From Colletotrichum lupini (taxonomy: Eukaryota > Ascomycota > Sordariomycetes > Glomerellales > Glomerellaceae): 64,000 nucleotides of DNA. The stretch lies in the NCBI RefSeq assembly GCF_023278565.1, contig NC_064675.1:310001-374000 (forward strand). Reading direction: 5' to 3'. Positions 1 to 11,029 of the stretch are shown one piece after another; the stretch's first letter is position 1, and each line of letters begins with the position of its first letter. The notes under the pieces were generated by a model, which was not told the DNA's origin, ran no database searches, and saw nothing but the letters and a program-made list of their open reading frames with translations. A program made the position numbers and the translations under genes.

Positions 1-557
1 TTTGTGCGGTATCCCGCCGGAAGCTCGAGATCTGAGAAGGGAGGCCGCTGGTAATGGAGCTGCGATTGTGAATGACAATGAGATGGAGGCTGTGTAATTG
101 TATAGTGATGAAGCCGGTCTCCCGAGGGAGGCGTGTTGGGAGGTTCGACCCTTCTGAGCAAGAAGGCGAGTGTTCCAAATACTGGTTGGAGGTTCAAAGG
201 CACGACCAATGTTCATATAGAACCAAGAGATACATAAGTCGAGCTGCTTTAGACACAGACCAAAACAACAATCATCGATTCAAGATTATACACACCGCAA
301 ACGTACAACACTGCTGGGTTCGATAGGAAAGATAGTGGCGCCTGGGTTCGCCTTGGAAATTTCATTCGCCAACTCCCGCTCCGGACAAATGTCAAATTCT
401 GCATAATACAACTCACGTCAGGTCATGGAATCCTTCTTTCATGTCAGTTTGTTGAAGCTTTATAGTGAAGGACACAATGTACCTGAGACTTTCTTTTACA
501 AGCCCTCTCCCTAGTATTGAATCTCGCCCGGGGTGAGGGTGTAACGCCCACCCAAGA
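1..557. other. No gene recognised
   Basis: Only short overlapping reading frames without start context, domains or splice signals are visible. The right part is probably the 3' region of the minus-strand gene that ends at 558. Confidence 0.5.
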
Positions 558-1052
558 CTACTTCTCAGCTGGGGCATCAGCTGGGGCATCAGCTGGAGGG
601 TCTGCGGGAGGGTCGGCCGGCGCGTCGGCAGGGGGATCAGCAGGCGTGGCAGATGGGGCGGTAGAGCGTGGCGCGGAGGGCGGCCCTCGAGGAGGTGGAT
701 GAGAGGCGGGGCCGTCGTCGGCCGAGCTCTTTGAGCTCCTTGAGCTGTAAGACTTGTGGGAGTGATGGCGTCGGCGACGACGATGTCGACGGCGACTGAT
801 CTTTTTGAGAGACACTCGGTAATAGTAGAGAAAGGCTCCAGCGCCCAGGATGAATACGAGGATGGCCACCCCCACCGTGACACCAACGGTCAGGTTGGTG
901 GTCTGTCCACCTGATATCGAGACCTGTCTCTTTGTGACGGTATTGTAGTGTTTGACTGCACGCGCTGCCACCTCGAAATCGGGGGAGCGAGGCTCTCTCT
1001 CAAGACCGAAGCTTCTCGGCACTCGGCCATTGAGGGGTTGGGGGATATACAT
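558..1052 (-). CDS. Small single-pass membrane protein, basic juxtamembrane cluster
   Basis: A 164-aa frame with one hydrophobic segment at about residues 55-77, followed at once by a very basic stretch (about 83-100, rich in Arg, Lys and His), then a Ser/Lys-rich stretch and a Pro/Ala/Asp repeat tail. The basic cluster after the membrane segment suggests an outside N-terminus and a cytoplasmic tail. No signal peptide is seen at this start, so an upstream exon could exist; I found no convincing splice site. The C-terminal PAD-type repeats come from a short tandem DNA repeat at about 568-650. I recognise no family and propose no function. The coding call rests on the TM-plus-basic pattern and an open frame to a clean stop. 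Confidence 0.55.
   Translation of the reverse strand: MYIPQPLNGRVPRSFGLEREPRSPDFEVAARAVKHYNTVTKRQVSISGGQTTNLTVGVTVGVAILVFILGAGAFLYYYRVSLKKISRRRHRRRRRHHSHKSYSSRSSKSSADDGPASHPPPRGPPSAPRSTAPSATPADPPADAPADPPADPPADAPADAPAEK
568..650. repeat. Short tandem repeat coding Pro-Ala-Asp tail
   Basis: Degenerate 9- to 12-bp units built on GCATCAGCTGGG/GGGTCGGC. On the minus strand they encode the alternating PADP/PADA tail of the membrane protein, so the tail may vary in length between strains. Confidence 0.6.
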
Positions 1053-3193
1053 TCAGTATCCGGGGAAAGATAGCCGGTGATGTTGTTGAGTCGAATGACA
1101 GAAGATATGAATGGTACAGTAATGATCAAAGTATCACAATAGAGGGAGACCGGAATCGTACGAAAAGAACAGTTTGTGACATGGTGAACGTGGAAGCAGA
1201 GAAAGAAGAACAACCTGCGTAGCAGATAGGGTGTCAAAGGTCCACGAGACATATTTAACCTCAACATCCCTTGGGCTGCTATGGATGAGATGATGGGCAA
1301 GATGGACGGGGGTCACTGACGGTGTAAGGTAGCTGGCAGCTCGCCTGGGTTGAAGGAGGTTCCGTGGTGAATCCGAGAGGATCACACAAGGGGCCGCATA
1401 TGCAAGAGTGGCATCGTGCAGCGAATGCGGAGGAGAAATAGAAGAAGAAGGGAGTGTAAGACTGTATATCCGCATCGAAGGAGCAGCCGAAAAACGAAGG
1501 CATTCTCCGGATGCAGCAGACTCAGGAGCAGGCTGGGCGCGATTATGCGCGGTCCATGCAGCTGCCAAACCAATGAACCGGTGGTAGGCGTGGCGATGAT
1601 CCCCTACCGCAGCAGTTCCCGCACTCGTCGGGCCGCTCGTAGCCCAAAAGTAGTCTCTCGAAGCTATTGCTGATGGTGTCGTGGGGGGTCACTTTCCGCC
1701 AGTCACATTAGGTGAGGCTTTCGTCTCCCACTCTCCTGCAATGGGCTGATGGCCTCCTGCTGATGGCGGCGACTGCACTGGTTGGTCTTGGTCTGGCTGG
1801 ATGGTCTTCTTCTTCTTCTTCTTCTTCTTCTTGGAGGTTTGGTAGTCGCCCCTCCAGAGCGTTCTTGTGCGTTACCGGACGTGATAAGTGAGCAAAGGGC
1901 GGTGCGGTTGGAGGCAAACACGGAGATCGCAGTTGGCTGGTTGGGCATCAAGACCACCAAGGGGTCATTTGGTACCCGCCGCCCTGGTGAGCTCGCGATC
2001 GAACACGTCGACAAGTGCCAAAGGCTAATTGAGGCCTGTCCGGAGTAGGCAGCGGGGCTTGCGGGTGTTCCATCGTGGGAAAAAGGCGAGTCGGTGACGG
2101 GGGAATGTCAACGGATGGATCTCACGATGGATCCTGTCCACCTCGTCTTCTGTTGCCAGCAGTGAGTTGCGAAGTACGTACAGCTCAAGAACTGCCTCGG
2201 TTGCTCAGCTAGAAGACCTGGGGACCTTGAGGGGCTGGCTTACTTAATTGGACCGATGACTCAGCTGCTCCTCCACCTCCTGCCTCTTCTTCCTCAAGTA
2301 CACCTTTCCAACCCATTCCATCGCACCCTCTTCATTGCGACTAAGGTACGGAACGAAAACATCACTCTGGTTCTTCCAGCCAAGCCTCTCGCTTCTTGGG
2401 CCTGAATCGTCTAGGATCCCCTCATCAGGAAGTAAACCAATCAAAATGGCCGTCCTGGGCCGAACAGACAGGGCGAACTGGCAGCGGTCTCCCAGCCAGT
2501 CGGCCTACACCACGAGCCGCCGTGCAGCTGCATCCTGCAGTCGTCTACAATCTCTCGTCTTTGGCCCAATTGGGCATCACACTCTGCCGCCAAACGACAT
2601 TTGGAACTGTGGTATCGTCACCTGGATACCATGAAAGAGATTCTGAGCAAGTGCCATGTGTCTTCCATGCACAATGTCTTGCAGCTTGGACCAGAACCCA
2701 AGGGGCACCTTCTCCTTACGCCGGGGGCATTGTGCTGTGACTTGGCAGAAAGAGCCATTGCTATTGTCATTTTCCACTAATACGCAAAAGTCGTGACTTT
2801 TTCCTTTGGACTCGCATTGTCTTTGACGAGTTCGAATAGTTCTGCTTCCGCAACCGACCGCCAATGTAGACGGCTCTAGATCTTCCCAACCGGGATGCTT
2901 GGTATCACCTACTACTTTTCAAAGTGTCAAAGAAAGGGGTTGTCGTTGGCCTTTGTTGACTTCCCTTAAGGTAGTAGCAATGCCTGAATATGACTCGAGG
3001 TTCTCTCGACCCTCAGACCATGGGCCGGATGCTCAGCCCAGCAACTTATGGCTATACCATGTCATCACCGTTATCCTTCTTAAAGAGACAAAACAACCAG
3101 ACTACCCTTGGCTTGACACTTTTGTCCTTTTTATGCTAATCTTTGAGTCTTGCTGACGGACTGCTCGACACTGTCGCCACTCTCACGTTTACC
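1053..3193. other. Intergenic, no gene recognised
   Basis: Several frames of 60-160 codons overlap on both strands, but none shows a domain, signal peptide or consistent splice structure. It contains a TTC microsatellite near 1805. The last few hundred bases probably hold the promoter of the RING-finger gene. Confidence 0.45.
1805..1832. repeat. TTC trinucleotide microsatellite
   Basis: About nine uninterrupted TCT/TTC units in otherwise mixed sequence. No coding role is supported. Confidence 0.85.
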
Positions 3194-4819
3194 ATGTGTA
3201 TCCTTCTCACGAGAAACTTTAGATGTTTTCCAGGGGGGAGGTTTTCGCGGCATACCTTCCAGTACATTGTTCGATGCGCCAGCCCGAGATACGCCGAGTG
3301 TCTAGACCCGAAGGCTCTGGCCAAGCAATCCGAGGTATATGATATCGCCTGTCACGAATGCACCGGCAAATTCCTTCAGCCCTTCACCAAACCGAAACGA
3401 CTTACCGAGAGCATGGTTGATGAGAATTGCATAGAAGCACAAGCAGCTACGGAGCAATATGTCAAATCCATGGTCGAATTCCTCAATATGGCATTGATGG
3501 ATGCGGGACAGCGACTTCCGACTAGGTTTGAAGGAAATGCGGATGATCAATTTGTCAATCGAGTCAGCAAAATCGAGACAGCCTGCCGCTTCAACAAAGA
3601 CCATGTTGAAAATGGTCCCTACTGCGAATGCTTGGAAACAGACGATGCCACCAAGGAGTTCGATACAAACAGGGTCACTGAGCTTCACAACAACGCTGCG
3701 GCTATGCGGCGGATTGTCTCCCAATCATATTTCTTCCCTTGGCGAGGGTTCTGGTCCGGTGCCAACACCGGCAATCGACTCGCGGATGAATTCAATTATC
3801 GATTGTTAGCCCACACCCGGAGGCCGGCCAACGATGGAGAGCTCGATCCAGATTTTCCATCTGTCGAACAGCACACTGAATTCCACCGCCAACAGCCCGA
3901 CTTCACTTTTTTAATCAACCTTGGCGACCGTAAGCCTCACGAAAGCGAGCAAGTCACGGTTGTGCCTGTTCTGAAAAGCGCCCCTGATATCATGGACCGA
4001 GTAAGAGTTCTTACGGCTCAACTGACGGAAAAAATCGATTCGTTCGGCGGGAGAGACCAGTGGGAACGCTCTCTAATCAACTCTTTTCGTGCACCATTGT
4101 TCGCTGACTTTGCCGCCGCCAACTTTGATACGCGCATGCAAGTTTCCAACCTTGTTGCGCATCTCCTGGCCCACGATCCAGGACTGACCAGGGCACGAAT
4201 CGCTTCCATCAGCCGAATATTCCTAGAATTCTGGCACGTCGACACAGACGTCATGAGGGCCAACCTCCCCCAAGACCTAGGCACACTATTTGTCAGCCTG
4301 TTCAAGTGGAGTGTAGTGTCCATTACCCAAAGGGGCTCTATGGGATTCCGGAGTGGTGCGTACGCAGGTGGCATGCTCACTAGCCCTGGCCACTACAAGC
4401 ATACCGAGTATATCCTCCTACGCAACGCATCTTTGAGGTTTAAAGACGAGTTCTCCAGACAGAGCCTCCTCGAGAGTGCGGTCGCACCGCTCAGGGAGGC
4501 GGAGCTTCGGAAACTGGACGACACAGATTGTTTTATCTGTATGGAGCCTCTCGGTACAGGGCGAGATCCGCACGCAGCTGTGCGCGTTAAATGCCCCTCG
4601 GAGAACCACGTGGTGGGGAAGAATTGCTGGATGAAATCCCATCGCCGCAGATCGAAATTCGACCCGCGGGAGCTGAAGTGCCCCTTGTGCTCGGACTTCG
4701 TGCTGGGTGAGTGGAAGATGCCGTTCAATAACACGGAGCTTTGGGCTTGGGATCTGGTTCGGAAGACCGTGCCGCAGCTGCTCGAAGAGATGGGTCCTTC
4801 AGGTTATGCTGAGCTTTAG
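3194..4819 (+). CDS. RING-finger domain protein, possible E3 ubiquitin ligase
   Basis: An intronless frame of about 541 aa. The C-terminal quarter carries a RING-like zinc site: CFIC, then about 17 residues on a Cys (KCPSENH), His, a Cys in GKNCW, and a closing CPLC. The spacing resembles fungal RINGs in which one of the eight ligands is weak or replaced. RING proteins usually recruit E2 enzymes for ubiquitin transfer; that role is inferred from the family. The N-terminal 400 residues match nothing I recognise. The frame is open upstream to 3143 but the first ATG is at 3194; the next in-frame ATG, near 3413, is an alternative start. No neighbour suggests a pathway. Confidence 0.7.
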   Translation: MCILLTRNFRCFPGGRFSRHTFQYIVRCASPRYAECLDPKALAKQSEVYDIACHECTGKFLQPFTKPKRLTESMVDENCIEAQAATEQYVKSMVEFLNMALMDAGQRLPTRFEGNADDQFVNRVSKIETACRFNKDHVENGPYCECLETDDATKEFDTNRVTELHNNAAAMRRIVSQSYFFPWRGFWSGANTGNRLADEFNYRLLAHTRRPANDGELDPDFPSVEQHTEFHRQQPDFTFLINLGDRKPHESEQVTVVPVLKSAPDIMDRVRVLTAQLTEKIDSFGGRDQWERSLINSFRAPLFADFAAANFDTRMQVSNLVAHLLAHDPGLTRARIASISRIFLEFWHVDTDVMRANLPQDLGTLFVSLFKWSVVSITQRGSMGFRSGAYAGGMLTSPGHYKHTEYILLRNASLRFKDEFSRQSLLESAVAPLREAELRKLDDTDCFICMEPLGTGRDPHAAVRVKCPSENHVVGKNCWMKSHRRRSKFDPRELKCPLCSDFVLGEWKMPFNNTELWAWDLVRKTVPQLLEEMGPSGYAEL

Positions 4820-5516
4820 AATGCAATATGAGTAGTGCTTTATGGTGTTTGTCATGTTTGGTTTTGGTTCGGACATGTTGCAGCAGCATGTTGATGTAAA
4901 TAAGACGTATGTATAATAACATTCGGGAAGCTTGGTAGACCTCATAGGTCACTCGTATACTGCACTACTATTTCATCAATACTTGGAAGGCAATACGTCT
5001 CTTCACGACATATGTCGTAGCCCAGCCCAGCCCAGTCAGGAGTTCGAGACTGACGGCGGTAGCACATAATTGCGAAGCATGAATTAATATCCAGCAACTG
5101 TCAGTTTCCATGTTCGGTTGGGGCATGGTTGATGGAAGACTTTCGTTTCATGCCCCAAGACCTTGAGCAACAACCAAGCCCCTCACTTCTACAGAATTAG
5201 CACCTGAGACAAACGACCCGGCCAAGCTTCTTTGACTGATGATGGTACCGTGCCGGATGAGGGAGCTACAAACAATCATTGTAAGTGTCCCTTACTCCTC
5301 GTGCGCTCCTCCGCAGTCGACTTTTGTGATGTGGCATATTATATAAGTCATGTCCCATGAAGAGTCTTTCTACTCATCTTGAGCATCTACAAATCAGTCA
5401 CATTTCTTCTCTTCATTCATTCCAGTCAGATTCTTCTCTCAATTCCCAGCCCCTAATCCAGCCTAAATCTCTACAGACCTCTTCACCAGTCCTTCAGATC
5501 TCTCACAACCACAGTC
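4820..5516. other. Intergenic: 3' region and promoter of next gene
   Basis: No supported gene. A pyrimidine-rich, CT-repeated leader lies just before the start at 5517, as is common in filamentous fungal promoters. Confidence 0.5.
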
Positions 5517-6353
5517 ATGTACGTCTCCTCCCCCCGCCGCCGCCGCGCCCCAAACCCAATTCGCATCCGCCGCCACGCAAACAGTCCTCTCCTCGCCGGC
5601 CGCAGCCCCGCGCCCTGGACGCCAGACCACCCGGTTCCCCCGACCCCTTCGACAATAGCGTCCCCGGACTCCGCCGATACCCCGACGTTTCCCGTGAGCC
5701 CTCCATCCGCGACAGTGTCGACATGTAAAACGTTATGGGATACCGTTCTAGAGCGTACTCCCGATGAATCGTTCTCGGAAACAGCGGATCGGGGTTGTGG
5801 AACGGATCAGGATTGGGGAAACAAGTCGCCGTACCCCTCGACGGAGGACTCGCCGGCATCAACATATTGGGGGGTTGCCGAACTGGAGCGAACGAAAGAT
5901 AGCCCCGGCGAAGTGACGCCTGGTGCCAGTGTTAGTCCTCGTACTGTGGGCATTCCGAGGACGCCTGCCAGTACACCCGTTGCTGGGCGGGCTGGGTCTG
6001 CGATTGCTGTTGGTAGAAGAGGAGGGGTGTCAAAGTTGAGGAGGATTATGTATTCTCCTGGGTTGCCTGTTTCGCCGCCGCTGCGATGGTGGAAGGGTGA
6101 GGGATATAGGCCGGTTCGTGGGGCTGATGGGGAGGATGAGAGTGAGAGTGGGAGCGGTAGTGATGGTAGTGTGAGTCGTGGGTTAAAGCGCGTGAGACTC
6201 CAGCGGAAGGGCACACTGGATGTGAAGACGTGTGTTTGTCATGGGGGTGGTCCTGCGGCATCTGTCCAGTGGTGTAAGTATCCCCTGGTTCTGCTGGTTG
6301 TTCTGCTGGTGGTCCTCATCTGTCTGTATGTTCCATGGAAGAAGTGGACTTGA
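5517..6353 (+). CDS. Hypothetical protein with C-terminal membrane anchor
   Basis: A 278-aa frame. Residues 1-60 are Arg/Pro-rich, the middle is Ser/Thr/Pro-rich and probably disordered, an acidic Ser/Gly patch lies at about 205-220, and a single strongly hydrophobic segment (YPLVLLVVLLVVLICLYV) sits about seven residues from the C-terminus. This resembles a tail-anchored protein with its bulk in the cytoplasm. I do not recognise a family. The ATG follows a CT-rich leader and there is no intron. The strong terminal TM segment argues that this is a real gene. Confidence 0.6.
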   Translation: MYVSSPRRRRAPNPIRIRRHANSPLLAGRSPAPWTPDHPVPPTPSTIASPDSADTPTFPVSPPSATVSTCKTLWDTVLERTPDESFSETADRGCGTDQDWGNKSPYPSTEDSPASTYWGVAELERTKDSPGEVTPGASVSPRTVGIPRTPASTPVAGRAGSAIAVGRRGGVSKLRRIMYSPGLPVSPPLRWWKGEGYRPVRGADGEDESESGSGSDGSVSRGLKRVRLQRKGTLDVKTCVCHGGGPAASVQWCKYPLVLLVVLLVVLICLYVPWKKWT

Positions 6354-7269
6354 GAGCGTTGCCAGTAATCTCATTCTTGCATTTGTCTGAGAGAGCTTGG
6401 AGTTGCTGCATATCAAAGGTAATTGATGTGGGATAGATAACAGGAAGGACTGTCTTGGCGAGGTAGATGGAGTAGAATCAAAGACCGTTGCCGTCTCTGG
6501 AACCTTCCCTGGCCCTCAAGGTCTTGCTTCTTTCTCCGCGAAGCTCTCGTGAATTTGTGCCCGGGACTGCCCAAGGTGCTTTCCCGTCCCGGCAAGGTTA
6601 GACATCTACGAGGAAGGCACCAAGGTCCTCTCCTTCCCGTCCTCTCCTTCCCGCAAGCCGACACCTCCTACCTTACTTATTCGAAAGAGCCACTGATCCT
6701 CCCATCAGCGGACACCCACACGTCATTGAGTGCGTGGCTCAATTGGGTGGCGGACAGGGTAAAAATATACTCGTGCTAGCAGGTCCTCCGTGAAACCTGG
6801 CGAGCGCTCTTGTTCGAAGCCCCTTGCAGGCAAAGAGCGTTGAACAGACCCCCCGGTCTGTTCGTTTTTTTGTTTTCTCAACATTTTGTATATACTTCTG
6901 TTGACTTCTTTGATTCAGAGAATTTTGCTGGTTCTGACGATTCGTTTCCACGTGGTTTCACGTTTGTAGCTGCTCTGCTGGTGGAGGTACGGACCTCGGA
7001 AGTGTGACGATGCTCTGATTTGCCTGGAGGAATAGGGGAAGCAAAGCTGTTACATTGAAGCAGGGACTAGCATTTGAATTGGGAAGGTCTGTTACATCTA
7101 CCTGCCTACGTACCTAGAGCGGACATGTTAATTCTCCTCGTCTCAATCATGACACTCGCATTTTGCCATACTACGATAGTCACCCCGACCTCAGCCACGA
7201 CTTCACCACGGCTTTGCAGAGATTCAGACCCCTATTGAAGCATCATTTCATTACATCAGCTCTCAAACA
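6354..7269. other. Intergenic, no gene recognised
   Basis: Short frames only. The segment before 7270 is a CA/CT-rich leader consistent with the promoter and 5' UTR of the SnoaL-like gene. Confidence 0.5.
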
Positions 7270-8073
7270 ATGACAGACCTACATACCCGCCATTTCTCCC
7301 ACATCGGAGGTAACTCCACCGAACTCCTCGACCGTCTCGCCGTTTCTGAGCTCTGCAAAGGCTGGCCTGTCTACCGCGATGCAAGCGAATGGGCCAACTA
7401 CCGCTCCCTCTTCACCAAGGATACCTACGTTTGGACCAGTGCGTTGAATCACCAAGGCCCTTCCCACGATGCTTCTACTCTCAGAAGTATCTTGCTTGCC
7501 CCTGAAGCTAACGCCATATGGCATGTCACAGCTTGGAGCGGCGCACAGCCCATTGACGACTTCATTCGCATGTCCATCGCGGGCAAGTCGGCAGGGGCCT
7601 CCATCATGCACCGTGAATGCGGCACTCTTGTTGAGCTGAAACCAGATACGGGCCGCGCCGTGGGCAAGATGAAGGCCACCATTACCCAACGCTTCAAGCA
7701 CCACGACGGCTACGAGTACGACGTCGACTGTGACTGTCGGTTCCTCTTTTTCTATGAGAAGACGAAGGAAGAGAGAGGTGATGGCATCGAGAGGGATGAG
7801 GAACACTGGAAAGCTGCGTACGTCAAACTTATATATGAAAAGGACAAGATTGTACCCGTGGATGGGGCCAGGGCACCAGTCTTCGCGGACGAGGTGCTGG
7901 CTAGGTATCCTGCGGGATACAGATACCTCGGAGCTGCGCAGTGTACTTTGGGGTACGAGATTGATGCCAAGCTTATCACGGGAGAGGACGAGAGGGCTTG
8001 CAGCAAGATGTACCAGAGTATGGAGAGGTGGTTGGAGGGGGAAGATGGTCCGGTTGGCCTTTTCGAGACTTGA
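7270..8073 (+). CDS. SnoaL-like (NTF2-fold) domain protein
   Basis: A 267-aa intronless frame. The N-terminal region (LLDRLAVSELCKGWPVYRD, then the W..Y.SLFTKD pattern) is the typical start of SnoaL_4-type NTF2-fold proteins: a helix pair followed by the cone-shaped sheet, with an Asp in the FTKD turn and later WHVT and QRF strands. Such proteins act as small cyclases, dehydratases or isomerases, or as non-catalytic binding domains, often in secondary metabolism or aromatic turnover. Substrate cannot be deduced. The protein is longer than a bare NTF2 fold (about 150 aa); the C-terminal extension (about 190-267) is part of a known fungal subgroup or an added helical region. Probably cytosolic, with no signal peptide. 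Confidence 0.75.
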   Translation: MTDLHTRHFSHIGGNSTELLDRLAVSELCKGWPVYRDASEWANYRSLFTKDTYVWTSALNHQGPSHDASTLRSILLAPEANAIWHVTAWSGAQPIDDFIRMSIAGKSAGASIMHRECGTLVELKPDTGRAVGKMKATITQRFKHHDGYEYDVDCDCRFLFFYEKTKEERGDGIERDEEHWKAAYVKLIYEKDKIVPVDGARAPVFADEVLARYPAGYRYLGAAQCTLGYEIDAKLITGEDERACSKMYQSMERWLEGEDGPVGLFET

Positions 8074-9748
8074 AGAATCCTCGACTTCAAGATGCAAGTA
8101 GATGCTTGAGGCCTGCGACCATGTCTTGGGCCGGGAGCTTGGCCTCTGGAGTTCGACCTGAAAGAAGCCATCATGTATAGACCCTGGGTATGCTCGACTT
8201 AGCGTATAGGAAACAGCCGTTATAGAGAACATTCACATGCTATCACTACGTACACATCATTCAACATGGTCGTTGAAGTAGTGCAGGATGCTTGCATATC
8301 CTTGCATATCTCTCCCTAAGGCGTGCATGATATGGCGATTAGCTAAGCGCGCATGGCGCCATGGCGGACGGGGTGGCGGATTCAGCTGTTAGATTTGTTT
8401 CTTCTTGGAACATTGCACCGACCCAAGACATGAGCTGGTTTGATTCCGAATGTCTCACCCACGATCGGGCAAGCGGGCAAGCGGGTAGGGTCCTGGCAAA
8501 GACTGACGCAGCTCACACGAGAAAGGAATGTTGGCGATCGCGTAGTGGCGTTGGGTTGTGTTCTATTTGTGCGTATCTACTGCGTGGCCGTGTCCATTGG
8601 CGGTCCAGGCTTCGGCTGTCTGGCGTCACTAAGGGATCGATGCAGTTACCAGTGTAGATATGAGAATAGTCAAGAGAGAATGTTGAGTGAACAGCGTCAT
8701 GCATGCAGGTGTGACAATGGGCAGGAGTCCAGGCACAGCGCACAGAATGAATATTGAATATCCGTCAGTGGAGGTACGTTATACGGGCTGATGGACAGCG
8801 AAAGATGCAGAGATGCAGAGATGATGGGACGACATTGGGGAAGGAGCAATCCCGTGTCAATGCATGGTCCGTTCTTTTCCACCAAGTTCCCCCTGCGTCA
8901 GCCAAAGCGTTGGTTCGTCCAATGGGGACGCTTCAGGTGCATGCATTGGCTGAGAGATCTTCAGGTCCTTGAGGATTGAGGAAGTTCAGGTGCCTTCCAG
9001 CACAAGTGGCAGCGCAAGTGGCAGCGCAAGTGGCAGCACAAGTGGAGGCGGCCCCAGCGGGCTGGCTGCTAATGCCAGGTACCTACCCGATGTACCTACT
9101 CATGCCTGGTGGTGCCTGGTTTTTCCCCCCCATCCACTGCCACCTCAGGTTCCAACTTTGCCAGGCCTCGATTGCCAGGTATCCACGTATCGATTCAGCC
9201 CCGGAAAACAAACTTGGACACCTCGGTGGAGCCACCGCCCTGAAGGTCAGGTCTTCGAGTCTCCCCTGGGACTTACTGCGTAGGTGTGCGGTGTGGTGTG
9301 CCCTCACGTGATGTACATATGCAAGTGAGGTACCCAAGTACCCCGTACCCCCGGGCTCTCCTCAATTTCGTGACGTGCCAATACGACCGTCATTGTTTTC
9401 CTCCACTCTTTTCTTCTCTCTCCTCCTTCACTCCACTCCTCTTTTGACTGTGACCCCCGTCTTCCCTCCTTTTGTGTTTTATAGACATCTTTGTCCCACC
9501 CGTTGTCGATTCCTCCTTTGGACCTGTTCACTCTTTCACTCTTCCCAGTCATTCTTTTTGGTCCACGACAACCACCAACTCACTACACTCTTTTGTTTAT
9601 TATAGTCACAGCCAAAGAGTCTCGGAACAACGCCAAAAAAAAGGTCTTTCCCAGTCCGCCCTTAATTACCACCCTGGGACCCTTTTCTTTTCCTCTGCTC
9701 GACGATTTTATTATTTCGACCGTTTCTTAACACATTAATCCAATCAAA
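8074..9748. other. Long promoter region of the GH17 gene
   Basis: No gene is supported. The proximal 350 bp are strongly CT-rich (clusters of CTTTTC and CTCCTC), a common leader of highly expressed fungal genes. A four-unit 12-bp repeat lies at 8999-9046. Confidence 0.5.
8999..9046. repeat. 12-bp tandem repeat, four copies
   Basis: Four head-to-tail copies of AGCRCAAGTGGC with one or two substitutions, about 700 bp upstream of the GH17 start. Confidence 0.8.
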
Positions 9749-11029
9749 ATGAAGGCCTCCATCTCTCTCGCTGCCCTCACTGCCCTGGCGGCCACCGTCG
9801 AGGCTCAGAACTACCTCGGCTTCAACTCTGGTGCCACCAAGGCCGACCGCTCCGCCAAGTTCAAGGCCGACTTCGAGGCCGAGTTCAAGACTGCCCAGGG
9901 CCTCGAGGGTGCTCCCGGCGACTTCAACGCCGTCCGCCTCTACACCAACATCCAGGCCTACTCCACCCAGGACCCCATTGAGGCTTTCGAGGCTGCCATC
10001 GAGACCAAGACCTACATCCTTCTCGGTATCTGGACCTCCGGCACCGACAACATTGACAAGGAGATCAATGCCCTGAAGACCGCCGTCACCAAGTACGGCA
10101 CCAAGCTCACCGACCTCATCATCGGTGCCTCCATCGGTTCCGAGGACTTGTACCGCAACTCCGTCACCGGTGTCAAGAACAAGTCTGGTGTCGGTGCGGA
10201 CCCCAAGACCCTCGTCGGCTTCATCAACGACTTCAAGATCGCCTTCAAGGACACCCCTCTGTCCAAGGTCTCCATCGGCCACGTCGACACCTGGGATGTC
10301 TGGGGAAACTCCACCAACAAGCCCGTCCTCGACGCCGTTGACTGGGTTGGTGTTGACGAGTACCCCTACTACGAGAACGACAAGGGCAACACCATCGATA
10401 ACGCTGGTTCCCTCTTCGACAAGGCCTACGATGCCACCGTCGCCACCGCTGGCGGCAAGCCCGTCTGGGTCACCGAGACCGGCTGGCCCGTCACCGGCGA
10501 GACTTGGGACCAGGCCGTTCCCAGCGCCAAGAACGCTCAGAAGTACTGGCAGGAGGTCGGTTGCCGCAAGCTCTTCAACAAGGTCCCCACCTTCTGGTAC
10601 AACCTTCGCGACTCCAACCCCGACAACTCTATGAAGTTCGCCATCACCAAGGACCTGTCCACCACCCCTCTGTTCAACCTCACCTGCCCCACCACCTTCG
10701 ACACTCCCTCCAGCACCAAGACCGCCTCTGCCTCCGGTACTGCCACCGCTAAGCCCAGCGCTTCCTCTGGCGCCAGCTCTGGCTCCGGCAACAGCACCAG
10801 CGGCGGCTCCGGCTCTGGAAGCGGCTCTGGCAGCGGTTCTAACTCGACCGTCTCCACTGCCGCTCCCTCTGCCACCTCCGGTTCCGGCTCCTCCGGCAGC
10901 GGATCCGGCTCTGGATCCAGCGCCAGCAGCACGCCCTCCGCGGTTGCTGGCTCTGGCGCCGCCGGCCTCCAGGCCTTCACCACCGGTGCTCTGGCCGTCG
11001 TTGCCGGCGCTTTCGCCCTCCTCTACTAA
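9749..11029 (+). CDS. GPI-anchored GH17 endo-beta-1,3-glucanase
   Basis: 426 aa, intronless, very high GC at third positions, which suggests strong expression. Residues 1-19 are a signal peptide ending at VEA-Q. The GH17 barrel spans about 20-310; Glu132 in IGSEDLYR fits the acid/base and Glu243 in VTETGWP the nucleophile. A Ser/Gly/Thr-rich linker (about 320-400) is followed by a GPI-attachment region and a hydrophobic C-terminus (about 407-426). The family (EglC/Bgl2-like cell-wall glucanases) cleaves or remodels beta-1,3-glucan at the fungal wall; location and role are inferred from the family. The long CT-rich leader fits a housekeeping cell-wall gene. Confidence 0.92.
   Translation: MKASISLAALTALAATVEAQNYLGFNSGATKADRSAKFKADFEAEFKTAQGLEGAPGDFNAVRLYTNIQAYSTQDPIEAFEAAIETKTYILLGIWTSGTDNIDKEINALKTAVTKYGTKLTDLIIGASIGSEDLYRNSVTGVKNKSGVGADPKTLVGFINDFKIAFKDTPLSKVSIGHVDTWDVWGNSTNKPVLDAVDWVGVDEYPYYENDKGNTIDNAGSLFDKAYDATVATAGGKPVWVTETGWPVTGETWDQAVPSAKNAQKYWQEVGCRKLFNKVPTFWYNLRDSNPDNSMKFAITKDLSTTPLFNLTCPTTFDTPSSTKTASASGTATAKPSASSGASSGSGNSTSGGSGSGSGSGSGSNSTVSTAAPSATSGSGSSGSGSGSGSSASSTPSAVAGSGAAGLQAFTTGALAVVAGAFALLY

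Noticed and set aside
7279..8232. 317-codon minus-strand frame
   Set aside because: Covers the SnoaL-like gene in antisense and shows no family motif.
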